Shown one piece after another: positions 1 to 9,071 of a stretch of DNA of 50,711 nucleotides. The stretch lies in NCBI GenBank assembly GCA_964512485.1, contig CAZEHJ010000020.1, positions 1-50,711 of the forward strand. Direction: 5' to 3'. This DNA is from CAZEHJ01 sp964512485 (GTDB lineage: Bacteria; Bacteroidota; Rhodothermia; Rhodothermales; UBA10348). Within the stretch, counting starts at the first letter, position 1; every line of letters starts with the position of its first letter. The notes below the pieces were generated by a model that did not search any database, was not told where the DNA came from, and worked only from the letters and a program-made list of their open reading frames with translations. The position numbers and the translations under genes were made by a program.

Positions 1-212
1 CGCATTTTAATCTTCCGCGAAGCGGCGAACTATTGATGTGACATGCAGTATATTGCCGAGCTTCAGAAGAGATGCGGGATTCCGCTCTTTTCAACGCAAT
101 AAGGCCGATTGCAGCGGTTTTTCAACGCGAGCGATTTCAATTTGGAATGCTCATCTTTGCATCAGCCAGAACAATTTTAATCGTGATCGACACCACGAAT
201 TGAGGTTCGTCC

Positions 213-2300
213 ATGGGTGTAATGAACAATCTCCGGGAGAACACCGGAGTCATTCTCTGGATTCTTGTTTTTGCCTTCGGCGTCATCTGGGTTCTTCAGG
301 ACTCGGGCGGACTCGACGCAGTTGGGAATCTGAGTAACAACATCGGAGCCGTCAATGGCGACCCGATAACGATTGATGAATACAATCAGGCCGTTGATGC
401 ACAGATTCAGAGCTACCAGAATCAGGCGGGAGACAGTATGCCTCCCCAGATGCTTGACCAGACCCGTGACCGGGTGTTCAACCAGCTGGTCGAAGCTCGT
501 CTTCGGGAGCAGGAAATGGAACGCCTCGGTCTCGATGTCTCAGATGATGAGCTGATCGAAATGATTCAGGGTGCGGATCCGCATGCCATTATCAAAGCGT
601 ACTTCAGTGACGGCAATGGCGGTGTGGACAGAGCTCTGCTTCAGAACTTTATTGCAAATCCAGAAGCCACAGCTGACTGGCTCAATATTGAAAATTATCT
701 CCGGAGTGAACGTCGGAGTCAGAAGCTGGAAAACCTGATCGCCTCATCCGTTCGAATCACGGAAGCCGATGTTCATGAAGAGCATCTTCGACGCAACCGC
801 ACGGCCGATGTGCGTTTCGTGGCTCTTCGCTTCACGGCGCTGTCAGACGATGAAATTTCCTATGACGATTCCGATCTGAGGAGATTTTACAATGACAACA
901 TGGACGATTTCGCCCGCGAGAAGTCATTCGATCTCTCCTATGTTACAATGTCCAAAGCTCCTACCTCCCAGGACACTGCCGCGGTATTTAACGACCTTAA
1001 CGCAATGATTGAAGGATTCGCTGCCGCTGAGGATGATTCTCTGTTCCTGGCTCGGAATGGATCTGAGAAGCCGTACGCAGATGCTTATTTCAGAAGAGAT
1101 GAATTGGCTGACGACATTTCCGATGTTGTTTTCGAGGATGCAGAAATCGGCAAGGTCGTAGGCCCCTTCGTTTCTGAAGGCCAGGTTCACCTGGTAAAAA
1201 TTCTCGACATCAGGCCACCAGAAGAGACGGCTGTCAAGGCAAGTCACATCCTTTTCCGCGCTACCGAGGGTGACGACGACGCAAAAGCTGAAGCTCGACG
1301 CGAAGCAAACGATGTTCGTACGCGGATTGCCAATGGAGAGGACTTCGAAGCGATGGCTCGTGAGTTTTCGGACGATGGAACTGCTTCTCGTGGAGGCGAC
1401 CTCGGATGGTTCGGCCCAGGCAGAATGGTCTCAGAATTTGAAGATGCAGCATTCAGTGCCCGCATCGGCCGTGTTGTGGGTCCAGTCGAAACCCAGTTTG
1501 GCTACCACTTGATCAAAGTGACGGACAGAGCAACAGAAGAGGCAAAGATTGCAGACTATGCTCTTTCCCTTAGAGCGAGCGTCACGACGCTGAACCGTGT
1601 TCAGACGCAGCTCGATGACCTTCAGTTCTTCGCATCCGAGGAAGGAAACTTCGTCGACGAAGCCGCTCGTCGCGAACTTGATCTTAATTCGGTTTCCGTC
1701 GAGGCAGATCAGCAGTTTGTCCCCGGCCTCGGCAACAGTCGTGCCCTGCTTAATTTCCTTGAGATCGCTACTGAAGGTGATGTGAGCCCGGTCATTGAAT
1801 TGGACAATGTCTTTTTCGTAGCGACAGTCGATCAGGTTACTGACGCTGGATTCCAGGATTTCGAAGATGTCAAACCACAGTTGGAGCCACGCCTCCGGAA
1901 TGAATTGAAGTCGGAAATCCAGGCACAGAAACTCTCTGACGCGCTTGCGTCAGGCGGTTTTGAAGGGCTGGCCGAAGCGGTTGGATCGACCGAGCGTGAT
2001 GCTACCGGTCTTTCGTTCGCCAACACATCGGTACCTGGTATCGGTCGTGATGCGACTTTTGTCGGAACGGCTCTTGGTATGCAGACCGGCGCGACGTCTG
2101 ATGTCGTCACAGGATCGAATTCTGTATACGTTATCAACGTTACACAGGTAAATGAGCCTGAGGCGATCCTGCCAGCTGATTTCACGAGCCTCCAGGAGCA
2201 GCTGACCCAACAGCAGAAGAACCTGGTCAGAGCGAGATGGATTTCGACCCTTCGTGAGGACGCCGAAGTGACTGACAACCGGAGATTCTTCCTCCAGTAG
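213..2300 (+). CDS. PpiD/SurA-like membrane-anchored peptidyl-prolyl isomerase (foldase)
   Basis: The 695-residue protein starts with a short cytoplasmic end and one membrane segment at about residues 13-31. A SurA-N-like chaperone region follows (about 40-190). A clear parvulin rotamase domain lies at about 338-438, beginning VKASHILF and containing GGDLGWFGPG and FGYHLIKVTD. The C-terminal 250 residues look like a second, degenerate PPIase-like or chaperone region. Size and order match PpiD of the FCB group, which helps outer-membrane and secreted proteins fold in the periplasm. The ATG at 213 is preferred over the one at 222 because GAGG lies about 7 bases upstream of it. The gene is alone and ends at a strong hairpin terminator. 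The foldase role is inferred from the family; a large set of outer-membrane proteins in the window would be natural clients. Confidence 0.9.
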   Translation: MGVMNNLRENTGVILWILVFAFGVIWVLQDSGGLDAVGNLSNNIGAVNGDPITIDEYNQAVDAQIQSYQNQAGDSMPPQMLDQTRDRVFNQLVEARLREQEMERLGLDVSDDELIEMIQGADPHAIIKAYFSDGNGGVDRALLQNFIANPEATADWLNIENYLRSERRSQKLENLIASSVRITEADVHEEHLRRNRTADVRFVALRFTALSDDEISYDDSDLRRFYNDNMDDFAREKSFDLSYVTMSKAPTSQDTAAVFNDLNAMIEGFAAAEDDSLFLARNGSEKPYADAYFRRDELADDISDVVFEDAEIGKVVGPFVSEGQVHLVKILDIRPPEETAVKASHILFRATEGDDDAKAEARREANDVRTRIANGEDFEAMAREFSDDGTASRGGDLGWFGPGRMVSEFEDAAFSARIGRVVGPVETQFGYHLIKVTDRATEEAKIADYALSLRASVTTLNRVQTQLDDLQFFASEEGNFVDEAARRELDLNSVSVEADQQFVPGLGNSRALLNFLEIATEGDVSPVIELDNVFFVATVDQVTDAGFQDFEDVKPQLEPRLRNELKSEIQAQKLSDALASGGFEGLAEAVGSTERDATGLSFANTSVPGIGRDATFVGTALGMQTGATSDVVTGSNSVYVINVTQVNEPEAILPADFTSLQEQLTQQQKNLVRARWISTLREDAEVTDNRRFFLQ

Positions 2301-2352
2301 AGCGAACCTCCGAACAGGTCCGCGTGATTTTTAAGAAAGGGCGATTTTGTAA

Positions 2353-2390
2353 GAGAGGGGCGCTTCCTCGCGGAAGCGCCCCTTTCTCTA
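2353..2390 (+). terminator. Rho-independent terminator after the PpiD-like gene
   Basis: A perfect 11-bp stem GGGGCGCTTCC/GGAAGCGCCCC with a 4-base loop TCGC (2357-2382) is followed by TTTCTCT. Purines before the stem can extend it. It sits between the end of the foldase gene and the convergent end of dapF, so it may serve both strands, although the T-tract favours the plus strand. Confidence 0.8.
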
Positions 2391-2402
2391 TATCTGCCCC
2401 AC

Positions 2403-3254
2403 TCACAGCTCCAGTGATCCCCGATAGATGACGTCTGCCGCTCCCTGCAGATACAGATTTTCCGGAGCATCTGCATTGCCCTCGAATCCAATCTCTAGCG
2501 TTCCTCCACGCATGTGGACTGCGAATTGTTTTGAGTCACTTCGCGCGGTCAGAGCGGCCACGATACTCGACGCGATCGATCCTGTGCCACAGGCCAGCGT
2601 CTCATCTTCGACTCCCTTTTCGAACGTCCTCACCTTCAGATTACCGGCATCCTGCTGCTCAACGAAGTTCACGTTGGCACCTTCCGGGCCGAGTATTTCA
2701 TCATGTCGGATGGCTCTCCCCAATCGAACTACGTCGACGCTGGACACGTCATCGACGAACACGACAACGTGTTCCGTCCCGGTCCACAGGTAATGTGCCT
2801 TCTTCGAACCGTCTGGAAGCGGGTTCGATAGTTGGACAACAGATTTGAAATTTCGAGGCGCAGGGACGTACAGACGTACATCTCCCAACTCCGCCACTGA
2901 AGCACGATACAGGCCTGCATCCGAATCAAAAAAAAGAGGTTCGGACTCCAAGCCAGCATCCCTGGCGAATCGTGCAAGACAGCGGGCACCGTTTCCACAC
3001 ATCGTTCCCACAGATCCGTCCGCGTTGAAATAGGTCATCCGATAGTCTGCTTCAGCAGATGCTGCGTTCGACAGAGCGAGCAGGCCATCGGCTCCGACTC
3101 CCTCCCGCCGCCGACAGAACCTGGAAGCAAATCCGGAAAGTTCATCTGAGGTGAAAGCATAGAATCGATTATCAATAACGATAAAATCATTTCCTGCTCC
3201 GCTCATTTTTGTAAATTCCAGTACAAACTTTTGAGCTGGTATGGGAGTATCCAT
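2403..3254 (-). CDS. dapF: Diaminopimelate epimerase
   Basis: This enzyme interconverts LL- and meso-diaminopimelate, the last step before meso-DAP is used for lysine and peptidoglycan. With the chosen start it has 283 residues, the normal family length. Both catalytic cysteines are visible: Cys86 in MCGNGARC and Cys222 in ETLACGTGS. The N-terminal signature MSGAGNDFIVIDN is present. The frame stays open upstream to 3407, but that would add 51 non-conserved residues and overlap the divergent phoH start, so the ATG at 3254 is preferred. The 88-bp gap to phoH would then hold both promoters. The assignment is secure; only the start is open. Confidence 0.95.
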   Translation of the reverse strand: MDTPIPAQKFVLEFTKMSGAGNDFIVIDNRFYAFTSDELSGFASRFCRRREGVGADGLLALSNAASAEADYRMTYFNADGSVGTMCGNGARCLARFARDAGLESEPLFFDSDAGLYRASVAELGDVRLYVPAPRNFKSVVQLSNPLPDGSKKAHYLWTGTEHVVVFVDDVSSVDVVRLGRAIRHDEILGPEGANVNFVEQQDAGNLKVRTFEKGVEDETLACGTGSIASSIVAALTARSDSKQFAVHMRGGTLEIGFEGNADAPENLYLQGAADVIYRGSLEL

Positions 3255-3342
3255 AACGACTTGGATGATTTCCGTTGATTGGTCGAAGGTTGAGTCTCGG
3301 AGAGCGCGTAAAATAGTCTGATAAAAGGGAATAAAGCCCAAC

Positions 3343-4317
3343 TTGAAAGAAAAACGACTTGAAATCGATAAAGCTGAACCGCTGCTGCTGTTCGGGTTTA
3401 ACGACACCTATCTCAAACGCATTGAAATTGCTTTTCCTGATGCGCACATCACCGCACGCGGCAACCAGGTAGTCCTTCAGGGTGAAGACGGGGATATTGA
3501 CTCCATATCCAGGATTCTTGACGAACTGACCATTCTTCTGAATCGGAATGGGAATCTGACGGAAAACGATGTGGACACCGTCCTAGCCCTGTTTACGTCA
3601 GGTGATGGATCGACAGTGAACCTGCCTGGAAACGGCTCGCACCATACGGTCCTGTTTACGCCACATGGCGGAAGCGTGAAGGCCAAAACACCAAATCAGA
3701 TCAGGTTGGTGGAGTCCGCCAGGAAAAATGACATCGTCTTCGCGATAGGACCTGCCGGAACCGGGAAAACATACACCGCCGTTGCCCTGGCAGTCGCTGC
3801 TCTAAAATCGAAACAGGCTAAACGCATTGTACTTTGCCGCCCTGCCGTCGAAGCTGGCGAAAGACTCGGCTTCCTTCCCGGCGACATGAAGGAAAAGATC
3901 GATCCCTACCTGCGACCTCTTTACGACGCTCTGGAGGACATGCTGCCAAAAGAGAAGCTGAAAACCTACATGGAGAACAATACAGTCGAAATCGCTCCTC
4001 TGGCTTTCATGCGAGGCAGAACCCTGAACTCGGCTTTCGTAATCCTGGACGAAGCACAGAATGCCACGGCCCTTCAGATGAAGATGTTTCTGACCCGTCT
4101 GGGGGCCAATAGTCGGGCCATCATCACGGGTGATCTTACTCAAACTGACTTGCCAGCGCGCGACGTTAGCGGCCTTGCCCAGGCACGCAGAATCCTGGAG
4201 GAAGTGACAGGCATCGAATTCATCCATTTTGATGAAAATGATGTGGTTCGTCACCGGTTGGTGAAAGATATCATCACCGCCTATTCGCGATTCTTCGAAG
4301 AAGACGATTCAGCGTAG
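3343..4317 (+). CDS. phoH: PhoH-family ATPase
   Basis: The 324-residue protein is of normal length for PhoH. An N-terminal KH-like region (about 15-65) is followed by the ATPase core with Walker A GPAGTGKT (136-143) and Walker B VILDEAQN (about 233-240). The motif ITGDLTQTDLP near residue 265 is typical of the family. The start codon is TTG, with AAGGGA about 12 bases upstream; no ATG is available before the conserved region. PhoH proteins are RNA-associated ATPases often encoded near ybeY. No ybeY lies next to it here; panC follows convergently. Exact cellular role is not settled for the family. Confidence 0.92.
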   Translation: MKEKRLEIDKAEPLLLFGFNDTYLKRIEIAFPDAHITARGNQVVLQGEDGDIDSISRILDELTILLNRNGNLTENDVDTVLALFTSGDGSTVNLPGNGSHHTVLFTPHGGSVKAKTPNQIRLVESARKNDIVFAIGPAGTGKTYTAVALAVAALKSKQAKRIVLCRPAVEAGERLGFLPGDMKEKIDPYLRPLYDALEDMLPKEKLKTYMENNTVEIAPLAFMRGRTLNSAFVILDEAQNATALQMKMFLTRLGANSRAIITGDLTQTDLPARDVSGLAQARRILEEVTGIEFIHFDENDVVRHRLVKDIITAYSRFFEEDDSA

Positions 4318-4337
4318 CGTCCGGCTCGGTCGTTATT

Positions 4338-5198
4338 TCAGGGGACACGAATTACGACGTTGTCAATGAGTCGAGCCGATCCAAAATATGCGGCTCCCGC
4401 GACCACGATCTCAGCTCCTGATTCGAGCTGAGAAACCGGTTGAAGCTCTGTGGTATCGACGATCTCGAGATAATCTATTCTGCCCTCGGTTGCGCCCGAA
4501 AGGTTGGATTCCATTTCCTCTATAAGTTTTCCGCCGTCCCTCTCCCCTGCAAGAACCTGCTCACGGGCGCTCTGAAGAGCCTGAAAAAGCCGTGGCGCCT
4601 GTTCTCGCTGCGCCACATTCAGATAACGATTTCGTGATGAGAGCGCCAACCCGTCATCCTCTCTGACTGTCTCCACGCCTACCAGTTCGGTTCCGAGCCC
4701 CAGCTCCTGTGTCATGCGCCGCAGAATGAAAAACTGTTGCGCATCTTTCATTCCGAAAACGGCATAATCCGGCCGCGTGATATTGAACAGTCTGGAAACG
4801 ACAGTAGTTACGCCTTTGAAGTGACCTGGCCGGGAGGCTCCACAGAGCAGATCACCCATCCGATCGACGGTTACCCACGTAAGGTTTTGAACGTTTGGAT
4901 AGACCTGGTCAACTGAGGGAGCAAAAACCACATCCGTCATGCCTTGTCGCGACAAAACCTCAGTATCGTGTTCGAGAGTGCGCGGATACGCTTCAAAGTC
5001 CTCCCCAGGCCCAAATTGGGTCGGGTTCACAAACACCGATACAATCACCCTTTGGGCGGTTTTTCGTCCACGTTCCACGAGCGCCAGGTGACCCTCATGA
5101 AGCGCTCCCATCGTTGGAATGAGAACGATTGTTTCTCCGCGTTCGAGGCAGGCACGAGACCATGCACGCATTTCTGATGCGGAATGAATGGTTTTCAG
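4338..5198 (-). CDS. panC: Pantothenate synthetase (pantoate--beta-alanine ligase)
   Basis: PanC joins pantoate and beta-alanine with ATP to make pantothenate, the precursor of coenzyme A. Visible signatures are IPTMGALHEGH (nucleotide-binding HxGH type), FVNPTQFGPGEDFEAYPR, GHFKGVTTVVSRLFN and the C-terminal KMSKS-like region SSRNRYL. The first ATG is at 5171, but reading upstream in frame adds LKTIHSASE, which matches the usual PanC N-terminus. Translation may therefore begin at the CTG at 5196-5198, or at the ATT at 5187-5189. No strong Shine-Dalgarno helps decide. coaD, a later step of CoA synthesis, is elsewhere in the window at 44746. Function is certain; the start is uncertain. Confidence 0.93.
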   Translation of the reverse strand: MKTIHSASEMRAWSRACLERGETIVLIPTMGALHEGHLALVERGRKTAQRVIVSVFVNPTQFGPGEDFEAYPRTLEHDTEVLSRQGMTDVVFAPSVDQVYPNVQNLTWVTVDRMGDLLCGASRPGHFKGVTTVVSRLFNITRPDYAVFGMKDAQQFFILRRMTQELGLGTELVGVETVREDDGLALSSRNRYLNVAQREQAPRLFQALQSAREQVLAGERDGGKLIEEMESNLSGATEGRIDYLEIVDTTELQPVSQLESGAEIVVAGAAYFGSARLIDNVVIRVP

Positions 5199-5234
5199 GG
5201 TTTCAGAAGCGATGGCTTGAGGTACTCAGTCAGT

Positions 5235-5264
5235 TTGATTGGTGTCCTTGATCGGCAAGATAAT
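5235..5264 (+). promoter_or_regulatory. Candidate sigma-70-type promoter for fumC
   Basis: TTGATT (5235-5240) and GATAAT (5259-5264) are separated by 18 bases, inside the 219-bp divergent region between panC and fumC. This would leave a leader of roughly 120 bases before the fumC ATG. FCB-group promoters often differ from this consensus, so the call is weak. Nothing else is recognised in 5199-5390. Confidence 0.3.
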
Positions 5265-5390
5265 ACGGCCAAAAACAGCGATTTCAGCAAAGCTCAACAT
5301 CAGAGAAATGGTTCGCTGCTATATTGTGAAAACGATTGAATCTTCGGATACAAAACCCAATTATTCAGAGCTGAAAAGCGTGGTGTCGTC

Positions 5391-6791
5391 ATGACGGATT
5401 TCAGAACAGAAAATGACTCTCTGGGCGAGGTGCGTGTCCCGGCCGATGCCTGGTATGCCGCCCAGACCCAGCGAGCATTTGACAACTTCCCTATTTCAGG
5501 AATCCGCTTCCCGAGACGATTCATTGAGGCATTGGGGACCGTAAAACTCGCCGCGGCCCGAGCCAACGAACAACTGGGTATTCTTGACGCAGAGGCATCG
5601 GCTGCCATCGTTGCCGCGGCAGAGAAGGTCAGGTCGGGGGAATATGATGACCAGTTTGTTCTGGACATCTTTCAGACCGGCTCGGGAACGTCGTCCAATA
5701 TGAACGCCAATGAGGTAATTTCAAATCTGGCGACGGTGGCCAGCGGCGGAGAAAAAGGAGACAAAACTGTTCACCCCAACGATCATGTGAACATGTCCCA
5801 GTCCTCGAATGACGTCATTCCGACGGCCATGCATGTTTCAGCCGTTGTCGCAATCGAAAAGGAACTACTTCCCTCACTGAACGAATTCGCATCTGCCCTT
5901 GAAAGCAAGGCAACCGAATTCGATGATATCGTCAAATCAGGAAGGACTCACCTGATGGATGCCACCCCTGTTCGTCTCGGACAGGAGTTTGCGGGATATG
6001 CGGCCCAGATACGTCAGTCCATCACCCGTGTAAAAACCTCTCGCGACGAATTGTCCGAACTCGCTTTAGGCGGGACAGCCACCGGAACGGGCATCAATTG
6101 TCCAGAAGGATTCGCGTCATCGGCCATCTCGTTCATTTCAGAGGTTACGGGATCCTCTTTCAGGGAAGCGGACAATCACTTCGCCGCTCAATCTGCCAAA
6201 GATGCATTTGTGCAGGCGTCCGGTACACTGAATACGCTGGCCGTCGCTCTCATGAAAATCGTGAATGACGTGAGGCATCTTTCCTCTGGTCCCACGTCAG
6301 GGCTCTCTGAAATTCAGCTTCCGGCCATTCAGCCTGGTTCGTCCATCATGCCGGGAAAAGTTAATCCAGTACTGAGCGAAGCGGTAATGATGGTTTGCGC
6401 TCGAGTCATGGGAAATCACGTCACTATCACCACCGGTGGACAGCACGGAAATTTTGAATTGAACGTCATGATGCCCGTCATGGCGCACGCTATGCTGCAA
6501 AGCATTTCAATCCTGGCGGGTGGCATGGACGCGTTCCGCGAAAAGTGTCTTATCGGAATCCGCGCAGATCGAGACAGATGTCAGGAATTGCTGGAACTCA
6601 ACCCATCGATCGCGACTGCACTGAACCGCACCATCGGCTACGACATGGCATCAAAAGTTGCCAAACGCTCGGCCGCAGAAAAAAAATCGGTTCGACAGGT
6701 GGTTCTGGAAATGGATCTGCTGGATGAGAAGACCCTTGATGAGGTGTTGGACGTCAGGCATATGACCGAGCCAGGCGTTCCTGGAGAATAA
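5391..6791 (+). CDS. fumC: Fumarate hydratase, class II
   Basis: The enzyme reversibly hydrates fumarate to malate in the TCA cycle. It has 466 residues, the normal class II length. The superfamily signature GSSIMPGKVNP lies near residue 315. The segments TGSGTSSNMNANEV, HVNMSQSSNDVIPTAMH and SGRTHLMDATPVRLGQE are typical of fumarase rather than aspartase. The ATG at 5391 directly precedes the conserved start region. A family III CoA transferase follows 18 bp downstream on the same strand and is probably co-transcribed. Confidence 0.96.
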   Translation: MTDFRTENDSLGEVRVPADAWYAAQTQRAFDNFPISGIRFPRRFIEALGTVKLAAARANEQLGILDAEASAAIVAAAEKVRSGEYDDQFVLDIFQTGSGTSSNMNANEVISNLATVASGGEKGDKTVHPNDHVNMSQSSNDVIPTAMHVSAVVAIEKELLPSLNEFASALESKATEFDDIVKSGRTHLMDATPVRLGQEFAGYAAQIRQSITRVKTSRDELSELALGGTATGTGINCPEGFASSAISFISEVTGSSFREADNHFAAQSAKDAFVQASGTLNTLAVALMKIVNDVRHLSSGPTSGLSEIQLPAIQPGSSIMPGKVNPVLSEAVMMVCARVMGNHVTITTGGQHGNFELNVMMPVMAHAMLQSISILAGGMDAFREKCLIGIRADRDRCQELLELNPSIATALNRTIGYDMASKVAKRSAAEKKSVRQVVLEMDLLDEKTLDEVLDVRHMTEPGVPGE

Positions 6792-6809
6792 CGAAAGCCC
6801 GGATCATTC

Positions 6810-8042
6810 ATGAATGGAAATGAGCCGTGGACAAGTGGTCTGTGTTCAGATCTTGTTGTCCTCGAATTGGCCAGCGTGCTGGCAGGACCGAGCGTAGGTC
6901 AGTTTTTTGCCGAACTGGGCGCACGCGTCATCAAAGTTGAAAATCCACTGACGGGTGGCGACGTGACTCGAACGTGGAAGATGCCGGGTGAGTCCGACCC
7001 TGATCGTTCTTCCTACTTTTTTGCCTGCAATTGGGGCAAGGAATCGATTGCTATCGATTTGAAAACAAGTCAGGGACGCGATTTGATGCATAGATTGGTT
7101 GGCATATCTGATATCGTTCTCAGCAATTACCTGCCCAGCGCCACTCAAAAGCTTTCTGCTGACTATGAGTCGTTGAAGCTCATCAAAGAAGACATCATTC
7201 TTGGCTCGATCGTCGGCTACAGCCCCGATTCAAATCGCCCGGGTTACGATGCGATAATCCAGGCGGAAGCCGGATATTATTACATAAATGGGGAGCCCAA
7301 AAATCCCGGATGGAAGCCGACGAAGATGCCGGTACCCCTCATGGATATTCTGGCCGGCCATCAATTGAAGCAGGCCCTTCTCATGGCGCTCCTGAGGAAA
7401 AACATGTCAGGAGAAGGATCGCATGTAACCGTGTCTCTTTTTGATGCGGCAGTCAGTGCCCTGACGAATCAATCAACCTGCTGGCTGGTCGCCGGGCATA
7501 TTCCGGAACCTCTGGGGTCAGAACATCCGAATATTGCACCATACGGCTCTGTTTATGACACTTTGGACGGTCACTCGATCGTTCTCGGCGTTGGTACAGA
7601 TCGACAGTTCCACGCTCTGTGCGAACTTCTCGGTATTGAACATCTTTCTCACGACCAACGCTTCGAAACCAATCAAAACCGCGTAGCCAACAGGCAAGAC
7701 TTGCGCACGATCCTGCAGTCGTCCATCAAGGAACGGAACAGGGCTCAGTTGCTGAAACAATGCCACTCGGTCAAAATTCCTGCGGGTGCAGTGCGAAAGA
7801 TGAATGAGGTGTTCGAAATCACACCGGACCACCTCACATTGAAGTCTCCAGACGGTGTTGCTCGCGGTGTTCGCGAGTCAGCAATCTGGCCCGAGAATGA
7901 CCTCGCCGACATGACCCGCCCCCCTGCTTACGCATCGTCCACGATGGACATCCTTTCCTCGGATCTGGAACTGAACGCCGATGAGATAAACGACTTGCTG
8001 GAAAACTCTGTCGTAGCAGCCGACTCCAGAACGATCGCCTGA
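6810..8042 (+). CDS. Family III (CaiB/BaiF-type) CoA transferase
   Basis: The 410-residue protein has the family N-terminal signature (VLELASVLAGP, FFAELGARVIKVENP) and the region around GYDAIIQAEAGYYYINGE, where family III enzymes carry their catalytic aspartate. It also has DILAGHQLKQALLMAL and SLFDAAVSAL. Such enzymes move CoA between carboxylic acids. The substrate cannot be read from sequence. Position 18 bp after fumC suggests a C4 dicarboxylate such as succinyl-CoA, mesaconate or malate, but that is inference. It ends 3 bp from the convergent cytochrome gene. Confidence 0.88.
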   Translation: MNGNEPWTSGLCSDLVVLELASVLAGPSVGQFFAELGARVIKVENPLTGGDVTRTWKMPGESDPDRSSYFFACNWGKESIAIDLKTSQGRDLMHRLVGISDIVLSNYLPSATQKLSADYESLKLIKEDIILGSIVGYSPDSNRPGYDAIIQAEAGYYYINGEPKNPGWKPTKMPVPLMDILAGHQLKQALLMALLRKNMSGEGSHVTVSLFDAAVSALTNQSTCWLVAGHIPEPLGSEHPNIAPYGSVYDTLDGHSIVLGVGTDRQFHALCELLGIEHLSHDQRFETNQNRVANRQDLRTILQSSIKERNRAQLLKQCHSVKIPAGAVRKMNEVFEITPDHLTLKSPDGVARGVRESAIWPENDLADMTRPPAYASSTMDILSSDLELNADEINDLLENSVVAADSRTIA

Positions 8043-8045
8043 GGC

Positions 8046-8507
8046 TCAGTCCGGCACTCCGGTTTTCAGGAAGAGCCTGGACGCGACGTATAATTCATCA
8101 CTTCCAATGGTAGCCCTGACTCTCGTCACCTGATCGGCGGAAACCGGATCGGCATCATTGCCGAACGAAGTTCTGACATACGTCAGAACGTTTGCAATCT
8201 GATCATCGGTCAGAAAACCGTGCGGAGTCATGACGTTGTTGTACTCAGACCCTGAGACTTCAATCGGCCCCTGCATTCCGTTGATTACAAGGCGGATAAG
8301 CCTGCCCTCATCCCCTTCCGACCATTCGTTTTCAGCCAGCGGAGGAAACGCCCCCTGCACTCCCATTCCATCAGCCTGATGGCACGTGACACAGTATTTC
8401 GAATAGATATCCGATCCCGAAACCATAACAGGATCTGTTTTACAAGCGCTCAACGAGATCGCTATCAAGAATAAAATTACTCTCGACCCCGCCATATTTC
8501 TCATCAT
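8046..8507 (-). CDS. Mono-haem cytochrome c lipoprotein
   Basis: The protein begins at the ATG pair 8504-8507 and has about 153 residues. A lipoprotein-type signal (ILFLIAISLSAC) is followed by one haem-binding motif CVTCH and by a methionine-ligand region NNVMTPHGFLTDDQIANVL, typical of class I cytochrome c. It is thus a membrane-anchored periplasmic electron carrier. The open frame extends upstream to 8693, but that part overlaps the MOSC gene and lacks any conserved feature. It lies 44 bp after the MOSC gene, at the end of the dnaG-ppk1-MOSC run. Redox partners are not visible in the window. Confidence 0.88.
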   Translation of the reverse strand: MMRNMAGSRVILFLIAISLSACKTDPVMVSGSDIYSKYCVTCHQADGMGVQGAFPPLAENEWSEGDEGRLIRLVINGMQGPIEVSGSEYNNVMTPHGFLTDDQIANVLTYVRTSFGNDADPVSADQVTRVRATIGSDELYVASRLFLKTGVPD

Positions 8508-8551
8508 TGCTGCTCGCGAATTCTGTTTGTGAATGCTTATAGTAAAAATAA

Positions 8552-9049
8552 TCAGGTTGAATGCTCGAATACAATGGAGTCGCCCGGCGCAATCCGACCT
8601 CCAGACTCGACCGCAAACAGAGCTCCTCTCAGGTTCAACTCGGAGACGGCAAATCTCGCTTCGTCCGATATTCTCCGGGCGAACGTGCTGCATGGCCTGT
8701 GATTCTTGACGGCTCGTCTCAAAACAACGTTTCCGATGCGCAGTCTGTCCCCTGCCTTCAGCGTAGATAGGTCGATGCCTTTTGTCACGATGTTATCACC
8801 GGTAACCGCGACGCCGCAACCGAGCTCTTCGAGAATTTCCGACGACACCGCCGTCACCTCCCTCTCCGAAATCCTTTTTCCGTTCCACCAGTCCTTTTTG
8901 TCGTGATCTCCTTCGAATCCCAGTCCCTCTACAACAGTGGAGTGAGGCACGTTCGCATGAATACCCACAGCCGTCTTCTCTATCAGAGCGAAGACTTCAG
9001 GATTTCCGGGATATGCCAGAGAGGTCAACCTCGTTTTCAAATCAGGCAT
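8552..9049 (-). CDS. MOSC-domain protein
   Basis: The 165-residue protein fits a stand-alone MOSC domain, named for the C-terminus of molybdenum-cofactor sulfurase. Typical features are GLGFEGDHDKK near the N-terminus, GDNIVTKGIDLSTLKAGDRLRIGNVVL in the middle (quoted in parts: GDNIVTKGIDL, LKAGDRLRIG) and the conserved cysteine in NHRPCST, which can carry a persulfide. These proteins are thought to deliver sulfur to metal-sulfur clusters. It starts 22 bp after ppk1 and is followed by a cytochrome c, which hints at an oxidoreductase context. No molybdoenzyme is encoded in the window, so the substrate is unknown. Confidence 0.85.
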   Translation of the reverse strand: MPDLKTRLTSLAYPGNPEVFALIEKTAVGIHANVPHSTVVEGLGFEGDHDKKDWWNGKRISEREVTAVSSEILEELGCGVAVTGDNIVTKGIDLSTLKAGDRLRIGNVVLRRAVKNHRPCSTFARRISDEARFAVSELNLRGALFAVESGGRIAPGDSIVFEHST

Positions 9050-9071
9050 GGATGCTCAGATTGTGGATCGT

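Noticed and set aside
38..337. 99-residue open frame at the left edge
   Set aside because: It overlaps the start of the PpiD-like gene in another frame and its arginine/cysteine/histidine-rich composition is not protein-like.
1832..2491. 219-residue antisense frame across the end of the PpiD-like gene and dapF end
   Set aside because: It is the reverse-strand shadow of a clear gene and reads through a strong terminator.
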